NCBI GenBank assembly: GCA_015060905.1 | Contig: SUXQ01000014.1 | Location: forward strand, 1-64,000 | Direction of reading: 5' to 3' | Length of the DNA: 64,000 bases | Source of the DNA: Bacteroidales bacterium | GTDB lineage: Bacteria > Bacteroidota > Bacteroidia > Bacteroidales > Bacteroidaceae | Part shown: piece by piece, positions 18,616 through 26,449 of the stretch | Numbering within the stretch: the stretch's first letter is position 1 | How the letters are laid out: each line of letters starts with the position of its first letter | Position numbers and translations under genes: made by a program | Notes under the pieces: generated by a model | Databases searched by the model: none | The model's input: the letters and a program-made list of their open reading frames with translations, nothing else | What the model was told of the DNA's origin: nothing

Positions 18616-19332
18616 ATGACGAAATTAAGTGTAAACATAAACAAGGTTGCCACCATCAGAAACGCGCGTGGCGGCAACACCCCCGACCTTTTACAAGTAG
18701 CGCGCGATTGTGAACTTTACGGAGCCGATGGCATTACCGTGCATCCCCGTCCCGACGAGCGTCACGTACGTCGTGCCGATGTTCCTGCGTTGCGCGCCGT
18801 TGTTCGCAGTGAATTAAACATCGAGGGTTACCCCTCTAAAGAATTTCTCGACCTTGTGCTTAAGGCGAAGCCCAATCAGGTGACACTTGTACCCGACAAG
18901 CCCGACCAACTGACCTCTAATCACGGCTGGGACACAGTGGCCGAGCAAGAATTTTTGAAAGACGTTCTTGACGACCTGCGTGGGGCAGGCATACGCAGTT
19001 CCATTTTTATAAATGCTGACAGTTGCATGGCCGAGTATGCTGCAAAAGCCGGTGCCGACAGAGTGGAACTTTATACAGGACCTTATGCCGAGGCTTACGC
19101 TCGCAACCGCGAGGCTGCCATCGAACCTTTTCTTGAGACTGCACGCAGGGTACGTCAGTTGGGCATAGGCCTGAACGCCGGACACGACCTCAGCCTTGTG
19201 AATCTACGCTACTTTGTAGAAACAATTCCCTGGGTAGATGAAGTTTCAATAGGCCACGCCCTTATCTGCGACGCACTTTACTTGGGGCTCGAAAAAACTA
19301 TTGCCGCATACAAAGATTGTTTAAAAAAATAA
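18616..19332 (+). CDS. pdxJ: Pyridoxine 5'-phosphate synthase
   Basis: 238 residues, the normal PdxJ length. It condenses 1-deoxyxylulose 5-phosphate with 3-amino-1-hydroxyacetone phosphate to make pyridoxine phosphate. The TIM-barrel motifs are clear: LSVNINKVATIRNARGG at the start, ITVHPRPDERHVR, NIEGYPSKEF, LVPDKPDQLTS, RVELYTGPYA, GLNAGHDLSL and VSIGHALICDALY at the phosphate site. It is followed after 20 bases by exbB, so a vitamin gene leads a TonB-energising operon. Confidence 0.96.
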   Translation: MTKLSVNINKVATIRNARGGNTPDLLQVARDCELYGADGITVHPRPDERHVRRADVPALRAVVRSELNIEGYPSKEFLDLVLKAKPNQVTLVPDKPDQLTSNHGWDTVAEQEFLKDVLDDLRGAGIRSSIFINADSCMAEYAAKAGADRVELYTGPYAEAYARNREAAIEPFLETARRVRQLGIGLNAGHDLSLVNLRYFVETIPWVDEVSIGHALICDALYLGLEKTIAAYKDCLKK

Positions 19333-19352
19333 TAAAATAAAATACAACAACT

Positions 19353-20063
19353 ATGGTTTTAATGACACTTCTTGCACAGGCTGCAAGTGTAGCACAGGAT
19401 TCTTTAATTTCTCTTACCGAGGTTGCTGCCGAGGATAGTATGAATGTTTGGGAACTTGCCGTAAAAGGCGGGTGGATAATGATTGTGTTGGCAATCCTTT
19501 CAATAATAGGCGTTTACATATTCTTTGAGCGTTTTTCGACACTGCGCAAGGCTATGCAGCGCAACCCTCTGTTCATGGAGCGCATACACGACAATATAAA
19601 AGACAACGACCTAAAGTCGGCAGCCAACTATTGCCGCAGTGAAAATACACCCCTCTCGCGCATAATCGAGCGTGGCGTAAAGAGTTTCAATTTCTCGGCA
19701 TCTTCTATTCGCGAGACAATAGACAATAGTGCGAATCTCGAAATTTCCGAGCTTGAAAAAGGCCTTCCCATCCTCTCGACAATCGCAGCAGTTGCTCCCA
19801 TGATAGGTTTCTTGGGAACTGTTACAGGAATGGTGCGCGCCTTCTGGGAAATGGCAAATGCCGGAAATAATATTGACGTGTCACTTCTTTCGGGTGGTAT
19901 TTACGAGGCAATGGTTACAACTGTCGGCGGTCTTATCGTGGGTATTATTGCCATTTTTGCCTACAACTACCTTGTGACAATGGTCGACAAGGTGCAGAAT
20001 GACATGGAGAGCGAGATTATCTCTTTCATGGAAATTGTACGCGAGAAAAAGGAGAATCTTTAA
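19353..20063 (+). CDS. exbB: MotA/TolQ/ExbB proton channel family protein
   Basis: 236 residues with three transmembrane helices (about 36-54, 140-163 and 188-210). The conserved core LPILSTIAAVAPMIGFLGTVTGMVRAF and the later GIYEAMVTTVGGLIVGI are the pore-lining segments of ExbB/TolQ. With ExbD it forms the inner-membrane proton channel that drives a TonB-type protein. The gene is followed by exbD after 22 bases and a tonB/tolA-like gene, a standard three-gene unit. Confidence 0.92.
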   Translation: MVLMTLLAQAASVAQDSLISLTEVAAEDSMNVWELAVKGGWIMIVLAILSIIGVYIFFERFSTLRKAMQRNPLFMERIHDNIKDNDLKSAANYCRSENTPLSRIIERGVKSFNFSASSIRETIDNSANLEISELEKGLPILSTIAAVAPMIGFLGTVTGMVRAFWEMANAGNNIDVSLLSGGIYEAMVTTVGGLIVGIIAIFAYNYLVTMVDKVQNDMESEIISFMEIVREKKENL

Positions 20064-20085
20064 GCTAACAAAATAGAGCAGAGCT

Positions 20086-20505
20086 ATGCTTAAAAGAAAG
20101 ACAAAAACAATAGAGACATTCTCGATGTCCTCAATGACAGATATTATATTCCTGTTGTTGATATTCTTTATGATAACATCGACGATGGTTACCCCCAATG
20201 CCATAAAGGTGCTGTTGCCGCAAGGCAGCCAGCAGACCTCGGCAAAGCCTTTGGCGCGAGTAATAATAGATAAGGAACTTAACTACTACTCGGCGTTCGG
20301 CAACGAGGATGAAATGCCCATAGACCCCGAGGAAATTGCAAATTTCCTTAAGGAGTGCGCTACCGAGGAGCCAGAAATGTATGTGGCTCTGTATGCCGAT
20401 GAAAGTGTTCCCTACCGCGAAATAGTAAAAGTGCTTAATATAGCCAACGAAAATAACTTCAAAATGGTGCTTGCGACACGTCGCCCCGACAAAAAGAGAA
20501 GATGA
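20086..20505 (+). CDS. exbD: Biopolymer transport protein ExbD/TolR
   Basis: 139 residues. A short basic N-terminus leads into one membrane helix carrying the essential Asp in SSMTDIIFLLLIFFM (about residue 18). The periplasmic domain has VLLPQGSQQ and a C-terminal VALYADESVPYREIVKVLNIAN segment, all typical of ExbD/TolR. It is the stator partner of the ExbB protein. Its stop overlaps the start of the following energy-transducer gene by 4 bases. Confidence 0.93.
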   Translation: MLKRKTKTIETFSMSSMTDIIFLLLIFFMITSTMVTPNAIKVLLPQGSQQTSAKPLARVIIDKELNYYSAFGNEDEMPIDPEEIANFLKECATEEPEMYVALYADESVPYREIVKVLNIANENNFKMVLATRRPDKKRR

Positions 20506-21323
20506 AACAGCTCAACAAAGAACAGATGCATGGAGTAGTGGGTACTATAATAGTACACATTATATTCTTGCTTATACTTCTTTTGGTGGTAATAGAGAAA
20601 CCCGCCCCCCAAGAGGAGCAGGGCGTCCCTGTGGTATTGGGCAATATTCAACGTTCTAAGGGCGATGCCTACACATACACCGAGGTGAAGGTCGCGCCGC
20701 AACCGGCCCCGAAGCCTGTGCAGCCCAAGCCTGTGAAAAGCAAAGCCGATCCTCTTATCACCCAGACTGCCGAAAAGACTGTGGCTCTGAACAGTGGTGA
20801 GAAGAAAAAGCAAGAGGCCAAAACAACCGAAAAGACACCCGAACAGCTCGAGGCCGAGCGCAAAGCTCGTGAAGAGGAACGCAAACGTCAAGAGGCCGAA
20901 AAGATGGCCCGCGAGGCAAATGCCAAAATTGCAGGGGCTTTCGGCAAGGGTACGACAATGACCGATAAAGGCGTCAGCGAAGATGGCAAGGGCAACGAAG
21001 GCTCGGTCGAGGGTAACGAAAATACAGGTGTTACAAAAGGTGCCGGCGGTTACGGAACATTCGACCTTGCTGGACGTACATTGGGTAAGGGTGGCCTTCC
21101 CCGTCCCGAATATAACGTTCAGGATGAAGGTCGTGTAGTGGTAAATATCACCGTGAATCCCAACGGAACAGTTATTAGCGCATCTATCAATCAACGTACA
21201 AATACCATCAATAAGTCCCTGCGTGACGCAGCTCTCAGGGCTGCCCGCAAGGCTGTGTTTAACAGTGTTTCTACTGTTGATAATCAGATGGGTACAATTA
21301 CATACTATTTTAAACTTAAATAA
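20502..21323 (+). CDS. TonB/TolA-like energy transducer
   Basis: 273 residues. One N-terminal membrane helix (about 10-28) is followed by a Pro/Lys-rich stretch (APQPAPKPVQPKPVK, about 65-80), a charged Glu/Lys/Arg coiled coil (about 95-135), a Gly-rich linker, and a C-terminal TonB-like domain (about 195-273) with VVVNITVNPNGTVISASI and AALRAARKAVF. The long coiled coil recalls TolA, and the C-terminal motif recalls TonB. It would transmit proton-motive force from ExbB-ExbD to outer-membrane receptors. ATG overlaps the exbD stop. Confidence 0.85.
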   Translation: MKQLNKEQMHGVVGTIIVHIIFLLILLLVVIEKPAPQEEQGVPVVLGNIQRSKGDAYTYTEVKVAPQPAPKPVQPKPVKSKADPLITQTAEKTVALNSGEKKKQEAKTTEKTPEQLEAERKAREEERKRQEAEKMAREANAKIAGAFGKGTTMTDKGVSEDGKGNEGSVEGNENTGVTKGAGGYGTFDLAGRTLGKGGLPRPEYNVQDEGRVVVNITVNPNGTVISASINQRTNTINKSLRDAALRAARKAVFNSVSTVDNQMGTITYYFKLK

Positions 21324-21336
21324 AATTTTTACAGCT

Positions 21337-21891
21337 ATGAGCAAAATTTATCTGTTTCTTGCCGATGGCTTTGAGCCTGTCGAGGCACTTGCTCCGGTGG
21401 ATGTGATGCGTCGCGCCGGCATAAACGTGGTAACAGTTTCCATTATGGGACGTGCAACCGTAGAGGCTGCTCATGGCGTAAAAGTTGTTGCCGACGCTCT
21501 CTTCGAGGAGTGTAGCTTCTCGGACGCCGATGCGCTTGTGCTGCCCGGCGGCTCGGTGGGTACCGATAATCTGTCGGCATGCGCACCCCTGCGTGCAAGC
21601 ATTGCATCGGCAAATGCCGAGGGCAAGATAATTGCAGCCATCTGCGCCGCTCCAATGGTCTTTGGCCGAATGGGGCTTCTTGTCGGACGTCGTGCCACCT
21701 GCTACCCCGGTTATGAGGGCGAGCTTGCCGGTGCAAAATACACTGCGGCAGCGGTTGAACAAGATGACAATATAATAACAGCGTGTGGGCCTGCAGCCTC
21801 CTTCGAGTTTGGTTTTTCCATTGTCGAGAATATCTGCGGTGGCGAGGCAGTAGCACTCATTCGCGAACAAATGCGTTTCAACGACCTATGA
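21337..21891 (+). CDS. DJ-1/PfpI family protein (YajL-like)
   Basis: 184 residues from ATG 21337. The fold is marked by LFLADGFEPVEALAPVDVMRRAG (conserved Glu at 13), ALVLPGGSVGTDNL, and the nucleophile elbow IIAAICAAPMVFG with Cys at 103. A His equivalent to that of PfpI follows the elbow region less clearly. YajL/DJ-1 proteins protect against oxidative and carbonyl damage; the precise activity is debated. It starts 13 bases after the tonB-like gene and overlaps ispD by 4 bases, so it belongs to the same transcript. Confidence 0.87.
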   Translation: MSKIYLFLADGFEPVEALAPVDVMRRAGINVVTVSIMGRATVEAAHGVKVVADALFEECSFSDADALVLPGGSVGTDNLSACAPLRASIASANAEGKIIAAICAAPMVFGRMGLLVGRRATCYPGYEGELAGAKYTAAAVEQDDNIITACGPAASFEFGFSIVENICGGEAVALIREQMRFNDL

Positions 21892-22586
21892 AAAGGTATA
21901 TTATAATAGTTGCGGGCGGCAAGGGCGTCCGCATGGGTGGTGATGTTCCCAAACAGTTCAGACTACTGAACGGCAAGCCTTTGGTGATGACCACAATAGA
22001 AAATCTTAGCGCAATGGATGTTACCATGCGTATAATACTTGTGCTGCCCAACGACCAGCTTAAATATTGGGATGAGCTTTGTGCACAGTATGAATTTAGC
22101 GTGCCTGTGAAAGTCGTTGCCGGTGGAACTACACGTTTCCACTCGGTGCAGAATGGCCTTGCGGCAATAGATGATGCAGACGAGGCTCTTGTGGGTATTC
22201 ACGATGGTGTACGCCCTTTCCTTGCAATGAAGGTGTTTGACGAACTTTTCCGCGAGGCGGCTATCAACGGTGCTGTTGTTCCTGTGGTTCCCGTTAATGA
22301 CAGCATGCGTCGTTTCATTGGCGGGCAGGGTGCCACCGAGCCTGTTCTTCGCGACAGGTACCGCCTTGTGCAGACTCCGCAGGTTTTTAAACTTTCAATA
22401 TTGCGCAAAGCCTACGAGCAGCGATACGTCGAGGAGTTTACCGACGATGCCTCTGTGGTCGAGAAGATGGGCGAATTTGTGCATGTTGTCGATGGTAATC
22501 GCGAGAATATAAAGATAACCACTCCATTTGATTTTGTATTAGCCAAGGCTATTGTTGAATGCTTGACCCAACAGCCCGAGACATAA
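21888..22586 (+). CDS. ispD: 2-C-methyl-D-erythritol 4-phosphate cytidylyltransferase
   Basis: 232 residues from ATG 21888. The nucleotidyltransferase signature VAGGKGVRMGGDVPKQF is at about 7-23, GGTTRFHSVQNGL near 80, and HDGVRPFL near 104, followed by VPVNDSMRR and RYRLVQTPQVFK. IspD makes CDP-methylerythritol in the non-mevalonate isoprenoid pathway. Both ends overlap neighbours: 4 bases with the DJ-1 gene and 28 bases with recG, so translation is probably coupled. Confidence 0.95.
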   Translation: MKRYIIIVAGGKGVRMGGDVPKQFRLLNGKPLVMTTIENLSAMDVTMRIILVLPNDQLKYWDELCAQYEFSVPVKVVAGGTTRFHSVQNGLAAIDDADEALVGIHDGVRPFLAMKVFDELFREAAINGAVVPVVPVNDSMRRFIGGQGATEPVLRDRYRLVQTPQVFKLSILRKAYEQRYVEEFTDDASVVEKMGEFVHVVDGNRENIKITTPFDFVLAKAIVECLTQQPET

Positions 22587-24658
22587 AATATCTTCCCGGA
22601 GTGGGCGAGCAACGTGCCGCCCTGCTGAACAGAGAATTAAATATTTATTCTCTGCACGACCTTTTATACTATTTCCCTTATAAATATGTAGACCGCAGCC
22701 GCATTTTCAATGTAAGTGAAATTGACGGTCGAATGCCTCATATACAATTGTGTGGCGAGATTCGCAGTTTCGAAGAGGTGGGCGAGGGTGCCTCGCGTCG
22801 CCTTGTGGCGCATTTTACCGATGGCACAGGCTTTGTGGACCTTGTGTGGTTCCGGGGAATAAAATTTATAAAAGGAAAGTATAAGTTAGGCGTGCGCTAT
22901 GTGGTATTTGGCAAGCCTACGATATTCAACGGACGGGCAAATATTGCTCATCCTGACATTGACCCTGCCGATACTTTGCAGCTTAGCGAAATGGGGTTGC
23001 AACCTTATTATAATACAACCGATCGCATGAAGCGCAGCGGTCTTAATTCGCAAGCAATGGCCAAGCTTGTTTCCAATCTTCTTGCAATGTTGCCCGATGC
23101 AATGCCCGAGACTCTCAGCGACGGAATATTGCAGCGATACAAACTGATGCCTTTGGTCAGGGCATTGAAAATCATTCACTTCCCAAGCAATATTAATGAG
23201 CTTCGTCACGCGGAATACCGCTTGAAATTCGAGGAACTTTTTTATATACAGTTGGGTATACTAAACTACTCGAAAGACCGCAAACGTAAGTATGCGGGTT
23301 ATAATTTTTCGAAGGTCGGTGACATTTTCAACCGCTTTTACAGCGAAAAACTGCCTTTTGAACTTACCGGTGCACAGAAACGCGTGGTGCGCGAGATTCG
23401 TCACGACGTTAATCGCAGCACTCAAATGAACCGCCTTGTTCAGGGTGACGTTGGCAGCGGAAAAACTCTTGTGGCTCTGCTCGCCATGCTTCTGGCTAAG
23501 GATAATGGCTATCAGGCTTGCATGATGGCGCCTACCGAGATTCTTGCCGAACAACATTTCTCTACATTGCGACGTATGCTTGCAGGGTTGCCTGTTAGGG
23601 TGGAGCTTTTGACCGGAAGTACCAAGCAGAAAGAGCGCGTCCCGTTGCTTGCGGCTCTTCTTTCGGGTGAGATTGATATTCTCGTAAGCACTCATGCGGT
23701 ACTCGAAGATAATGTGAATTTTACACGTCTGGGGCTTGTGGTTATTGACGAGCAGCATCGTTTCGGGGTTGTGCAGCGTGCTAAAATGTGGACAAAAAGC
23801 CACATTCCTGCGCATGTGCTAGTGATGACTGCTACTCCCATTCCCCGTACCCTTGCAATGACGCTTTATGGCGACCTTGACGTCTCTGTTATTGACGAAC
23901 TACCTCCCGGTCGCAAGCCTATTACCACCCGACACATTTTCAGAAACAATATAGGTGAGGTGTACTCTTTTATCGAGAAACAACTGCGCGAGGGGCGTCA
24001 GGCGTATGTTGTCTATCCGCTTATAACCGAGAGCGAGAAGATTGACCTTAAGAATCTCGAAGAGGGCTACACTCATCTTTGTAACATCTTTTGCGACTAT
24101 AAGATAGGCAAACTGCACGGCAAAATGAAACCTAAGGAAAAAGATGCAGAAATGCAGCGTTTCGCCTCGGGAGAAACTCAGATTCTGGTCTCCACAACTG
24201 TTATAGAGGTTGGCGTCGATGTTCCAAATTCCACTATAATGGTAATTGAAAATGCCGAACGTTTCGGACTTTCGCAGTTGCATCAGTTGCGTGGCAGGGT
24301 GGGGCGTGGTGCCAATCAATCATATTGTATTTTGGTTACCGATTATAAACTCTCGGATGACACACGCAAGCGTATGGAAATAATGACAGGCACTAACGAT
24401 GGTTTTGAAATTGCCGAGGCCGACCTTAAACTTCGCGGTCCGGGTGACATTGAGGGCACTCAGCAAAGTGGCATCGCCTTTGACCTAAAAATTGCCAATA
24501 TCACTAAAGACGAACAGCTGCTGCATTTTGTGCGTGACATTGCCCGTGAGATTGTCGAAAATGACCCCGATTGCAACCGCGACGAGAATCGTGTGCTGTG
24601 GCGCAGACTCGACGAAATTAAACGTCGCAACAATCGTAATTGGGGCGCAATTTCGTGA
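22559..24658 (+). CDS. recG: ATP-dependent DNA helicase RecG
   Basis: 699 residues, full length. The N-terminal wedge/OB region (about 60-150) binds branched DNA. The helicase core has GDVGSGKTLVALLA (Walker A, near 297), MAPTEILAEQH, VVIDEQHRFGVVQR (the DEQH box used by RecG), VMTATPIPRTLAMT and RFGLSQLHQLRGRVGRG. RecG remodels stalled forks and Holliday junctions. The ATG at 22559 lies inside the end of ispD. No terminator is obvious in the 247 bases before ndk; that space holds the ndk promoter. Confidence 0.96.
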   Translation: MLDPTARDIKYLPGVGEQRAALLNRELNIYSLHDLLYYFPYKYVDRSRIFNVSEIDGRMPHIQLCGEIRSFEEVGEGASRRLVAHFTDGTGFVDLVWFRGIKFIKGKYKLGVRYVVFGKPTIFNGRANIAHPDIDPADTLQLSEMGLQPYYNTTDRMKRSGLNSQAMAKLVSNLLAMLPDAMPETLSDGILQRYKLMPLVRALKIIHFPSNINELRHAEYRLKFEELFYIQLGILNYSKDRKRKYAGYNFSKVGDIFNRFYSEKLPFELTGAQKRVVREIRHDVNRSTQMNRLVQGDVGSGKTLVALLAMLLAKDNGYQACMMAPTEILAEQHFSTLRRMLAGLPVRVELLTGSTKQKERVPLLAALLSGEIDILVSTHAVLEDNVNFTRLGLVVIDEQHRFGVVQRAKMWTKSHIPAHVLVMTATPIPRTLAMTLYGDLDVSVIDELPPGRKPITTRHIFRNNIGEVYSFIEKQLREGRQAYVVYPLITESEKIDLKNLEEGYTHLCNIFCDYKIGKLHGKMKPKEKDAEMQRFASGETQILVSTTVIEVGVDVPNSTIMVIENAERFGLSQLHQLRGRVGRGANQSYCILVTDYKLSDDTRKRMEIMTGTNDGFEIAEADLKLRGPGDIEGTQQSGIAFDLKIANITKDEQLLHFVRDIAREIVENDPDCNRDENRVLWRRLDEIKRRNNRNWGAIS

Positions 24659-24788
24659 CGCTGCTCCACTGTGGTAATTAAATGGTTATCTAAACTGCTG
24701 TTGGTTAAAAAAATATAAAAAGGGTAATATCCTACACAATAAATAAAAAAGCGTCCGTTTTTTATGTGTATGTAACGAATATTTTTAC

Positions 24789-24796
24789 TACCTTTG
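24789..24796 (+). promoter_or_regulatory. Promoter -7 element (TACCTTTG) for ndk
   Basis: TACCTTTG lies 109 bases before the ndk ATG, giving a leader of about 100 bases. The leader contains only short hairpins. Confidence 0.65.
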
Positions 24797-24905
24797 CAAG
24801 GTAATATTGTGTTTTTGCACAAATGCACAGCTTTTGTAAACAAAGTTGTCGCAGTTTTTGATAAAAAGAATCGTTTGAACTTTTAACAACCACAAAATCT
24901 GTAAG

Positions 24906-25376
24906 ATGGAAAAAAGCCTTATCCTTATAAAACCCAATGCCGTTCAGCGTGGACTTATAGGTGAGATTATCGCTCGTTTCGAGCGTAAAGCTCTGCATGT
25001 GACAGGGTTGAAAATGATACAGCTTGATGATGCGTTGCTCAATGAACATTATGCTCATCTTCGCGAACGTTCGTTTTTTACCATCCTTAAAGAGTCTATG
25101 ATGGTTGCACCTGTTGTTGCAATGTGCGTCGAAGGCTTGGACGCAGTGGAGACTGTTCGCATGATGGTAGGTGCCACAAATTCTCGCAAAGCCCTTCCCG
25201 GTACTATTCGTGGCGACTTTTCCATGAGTGGCGAGCAGAATGTTATACACGCTTCCGACTCTGTCGAGAATGCGCTTATCGAGGTTAAACGTTTCTTTAA
25301 TGAGGGTGAACTTTTTGAGTATCAATCGGCTGTAACCTCTTTCGAGTATGGAGGAGAAGAAAAAGCCAGAATGTAA
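24906..25376 (+). CDS. ndk: Nucleoside diphosphate kinase
   Basis: 156 residues. It balances nucleoside triphosphate pools through a phospho-His intermediate. The start SLILIKPNAVQRGLIGEII and AMCVEGLDAVETVRMMVGATN are family motifs. The catalytic His lies in NVIHASDSVENALIE (near 118). The C-terminal stretch FEYQSAVTSFEYGGEEKARM is slightly longer than in E. coli Ndk, which is common in Bacteroidales. The gene has its own promoter; the peptidase gene begins 14 bases after its stop. Confidence 0.95.
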   Translation: MEKSLILIKPNAVQRGLIGEIIARFERKALHVTGLKMIQLDDALLNEHYAHLRERSFFTILKESMMVAPVVAMCVEGLDAVETVRMMVGATNSRKALPGTIRGDFSMSGEQNVIHASDSVENALIEVKRFFNEGELFEYQSAVTSFEYGGEEKARM

Positions 25377-25390
25377 ATTTTTTAGAACCA

Positions 25391-26275
25391 TTGGAAAAGT
25401 TAAGTAAAATAAAAGCACTGTTATTTTTAGCAATAATGTCGGTCGTTACGATAAATGTAGCGGCTCAGGACTTATTGGTCGAGCAAGCACCACTCGACAA
25501 GCAGATGAGTCTTGTAGATTCAATCTCTCTGCGTCGTATGTTGCTCAACGAAGCACACCTTTTCCCTTCGCAGGAACTTTATCCCGAGTGGAGCAATGCA
25601 AAATTGCATTATGACACACAGCGTCCCGATTCTTTCCGCATAGACCTTACAAGCTTTGTGATGCCCACGACAAATACAAAAATCACAGATATATTCGGCT
25701 ACCGTCCCCGTCGCCGTCGCGTGCACAATGGCATTGATATTAAGGTGCAGATAGGTGACACTATACGTTCGGCTTTCGACGGCAAGGTGCGCGTCGTAAA
25801 AAATCAGGGACGTCGCAAAGGCTATGGAAAATATGTGGTTATCCGCCACGAGAATGGTCTTGAAACAGTGTACGGTCACCTCTCAAAGTGGTTGGTAACA
25901 GAGGGCCAATATGTTAAGGCCGGCGAGCCTATCGGCCTTGGCGGAAATACGGGTCGTTCAACAGGTTCGCATCTTCACTTCGAGACACTGTTTATGGGTA
26001 AGGCATTAGACCCCGCGCTTATGTTCGACTTTGTCAATCAGGATGTTACGAGCGACTATTATGTTTATCGCAAGCCTGTACGAAAAACCATAGACAAAAA
26101 AACGGGTGCGGTAAAGACCGAATCGGCCGAGTCAATGTATCATAAGGTACGCAGTGGCGACACGCTTTCTAAAATATCCAAACGTTACGGCGTATCGCTC
26201 TCTAAATTATACAAACTCAACGGAATGAATTCTCGTTCAAAGTTACGTATAGGTCAGAGTATCAAATATAATTAA
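25391..26275 (+). CDS. M23 family metallopeptidase with C-terminal LysM domain
   Basis: 294 residues. I chose a TTG start at 25391 because it gives a good signal peptide (basic, then hydrophobic to about residue 24 ending AAQ); the first ATG would cut the signal in half. The M23 domain covers about 100-215: RRRRVHNGIDI supplies the first His and Asp of the zinc site and GSHLHFE the HxH, with YGHLSKW between them. A LysM repeat (about 250-293: YHKVRSGDTLSKISKRYG) binds peptidoglycan. The protein is likely a periplasmic or surface murein endopeptidase. It follows ndk by 14 bases and ends at a strong terminator. Confidence 0.88.
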   Translation: MEKLSKIKALLFLAIMSVVTINVAAQDLLVEQAPLDKQMSLVDSISLRRMLLNEAHLFPSQELYPEWSNAKLHYDTQRPDSFRIDLTSFVMPTTNTKITDIFGYRPRRRRVHNGIDIKVQIGDTIRSAFDGKVRVVKNQGRRKGYGKYVVIRHENGLETVYGHLSKWLVTEGQYVKAGEPIGLGGNTGRSTGSHLHFETLFMGKALDPALMFDFVNQDVTSDYYVYRKPVRKTIDKKTGAVKTESAESMYHKVRSGDTLSKISKRYGVSLSKLYKLNGMNSRSKLRIGQSIKYN

Positions 26276-26287
26276 TACTTTAAGTGA

Positions 26288-26334
26288 AAAATATTGCAGC
26301 ACAAGTCTTATAAGGCTTGTGCTGCAATATTTTT
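26288..26334 (+). terminator. Terminator after the M23/LysM peptidase gene
   Basis: A perfect 18-bp stem, AAAATATTGCAGCACAAG (26288-26305) with its complement at 26316-26333, ends in a T run. Confidence 0.9.
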
Positions 26335-26389
26335 ATATGCTTATTCCTTAAAAAACAGAGAAATATATAAATATCTTATTAAAAAAGTC

Positions 26390-26397
26390 TAAATTTG
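26390..26397 (+). promoter_or_regulatory. Promoter -7 element (TAAATTTG) for the glutaminase-family gene
   Basis: TAAATTTG fits TAnnTTTG and stands 53 bases before the ATG at 26450, downstream of the preceding terminator. Confidence 0.55.
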
Positions 26398-26449
26398 TCT
26401 TTTGGATGATTAAGCATACAATCGTTGATATTTTAATAATATACAAATT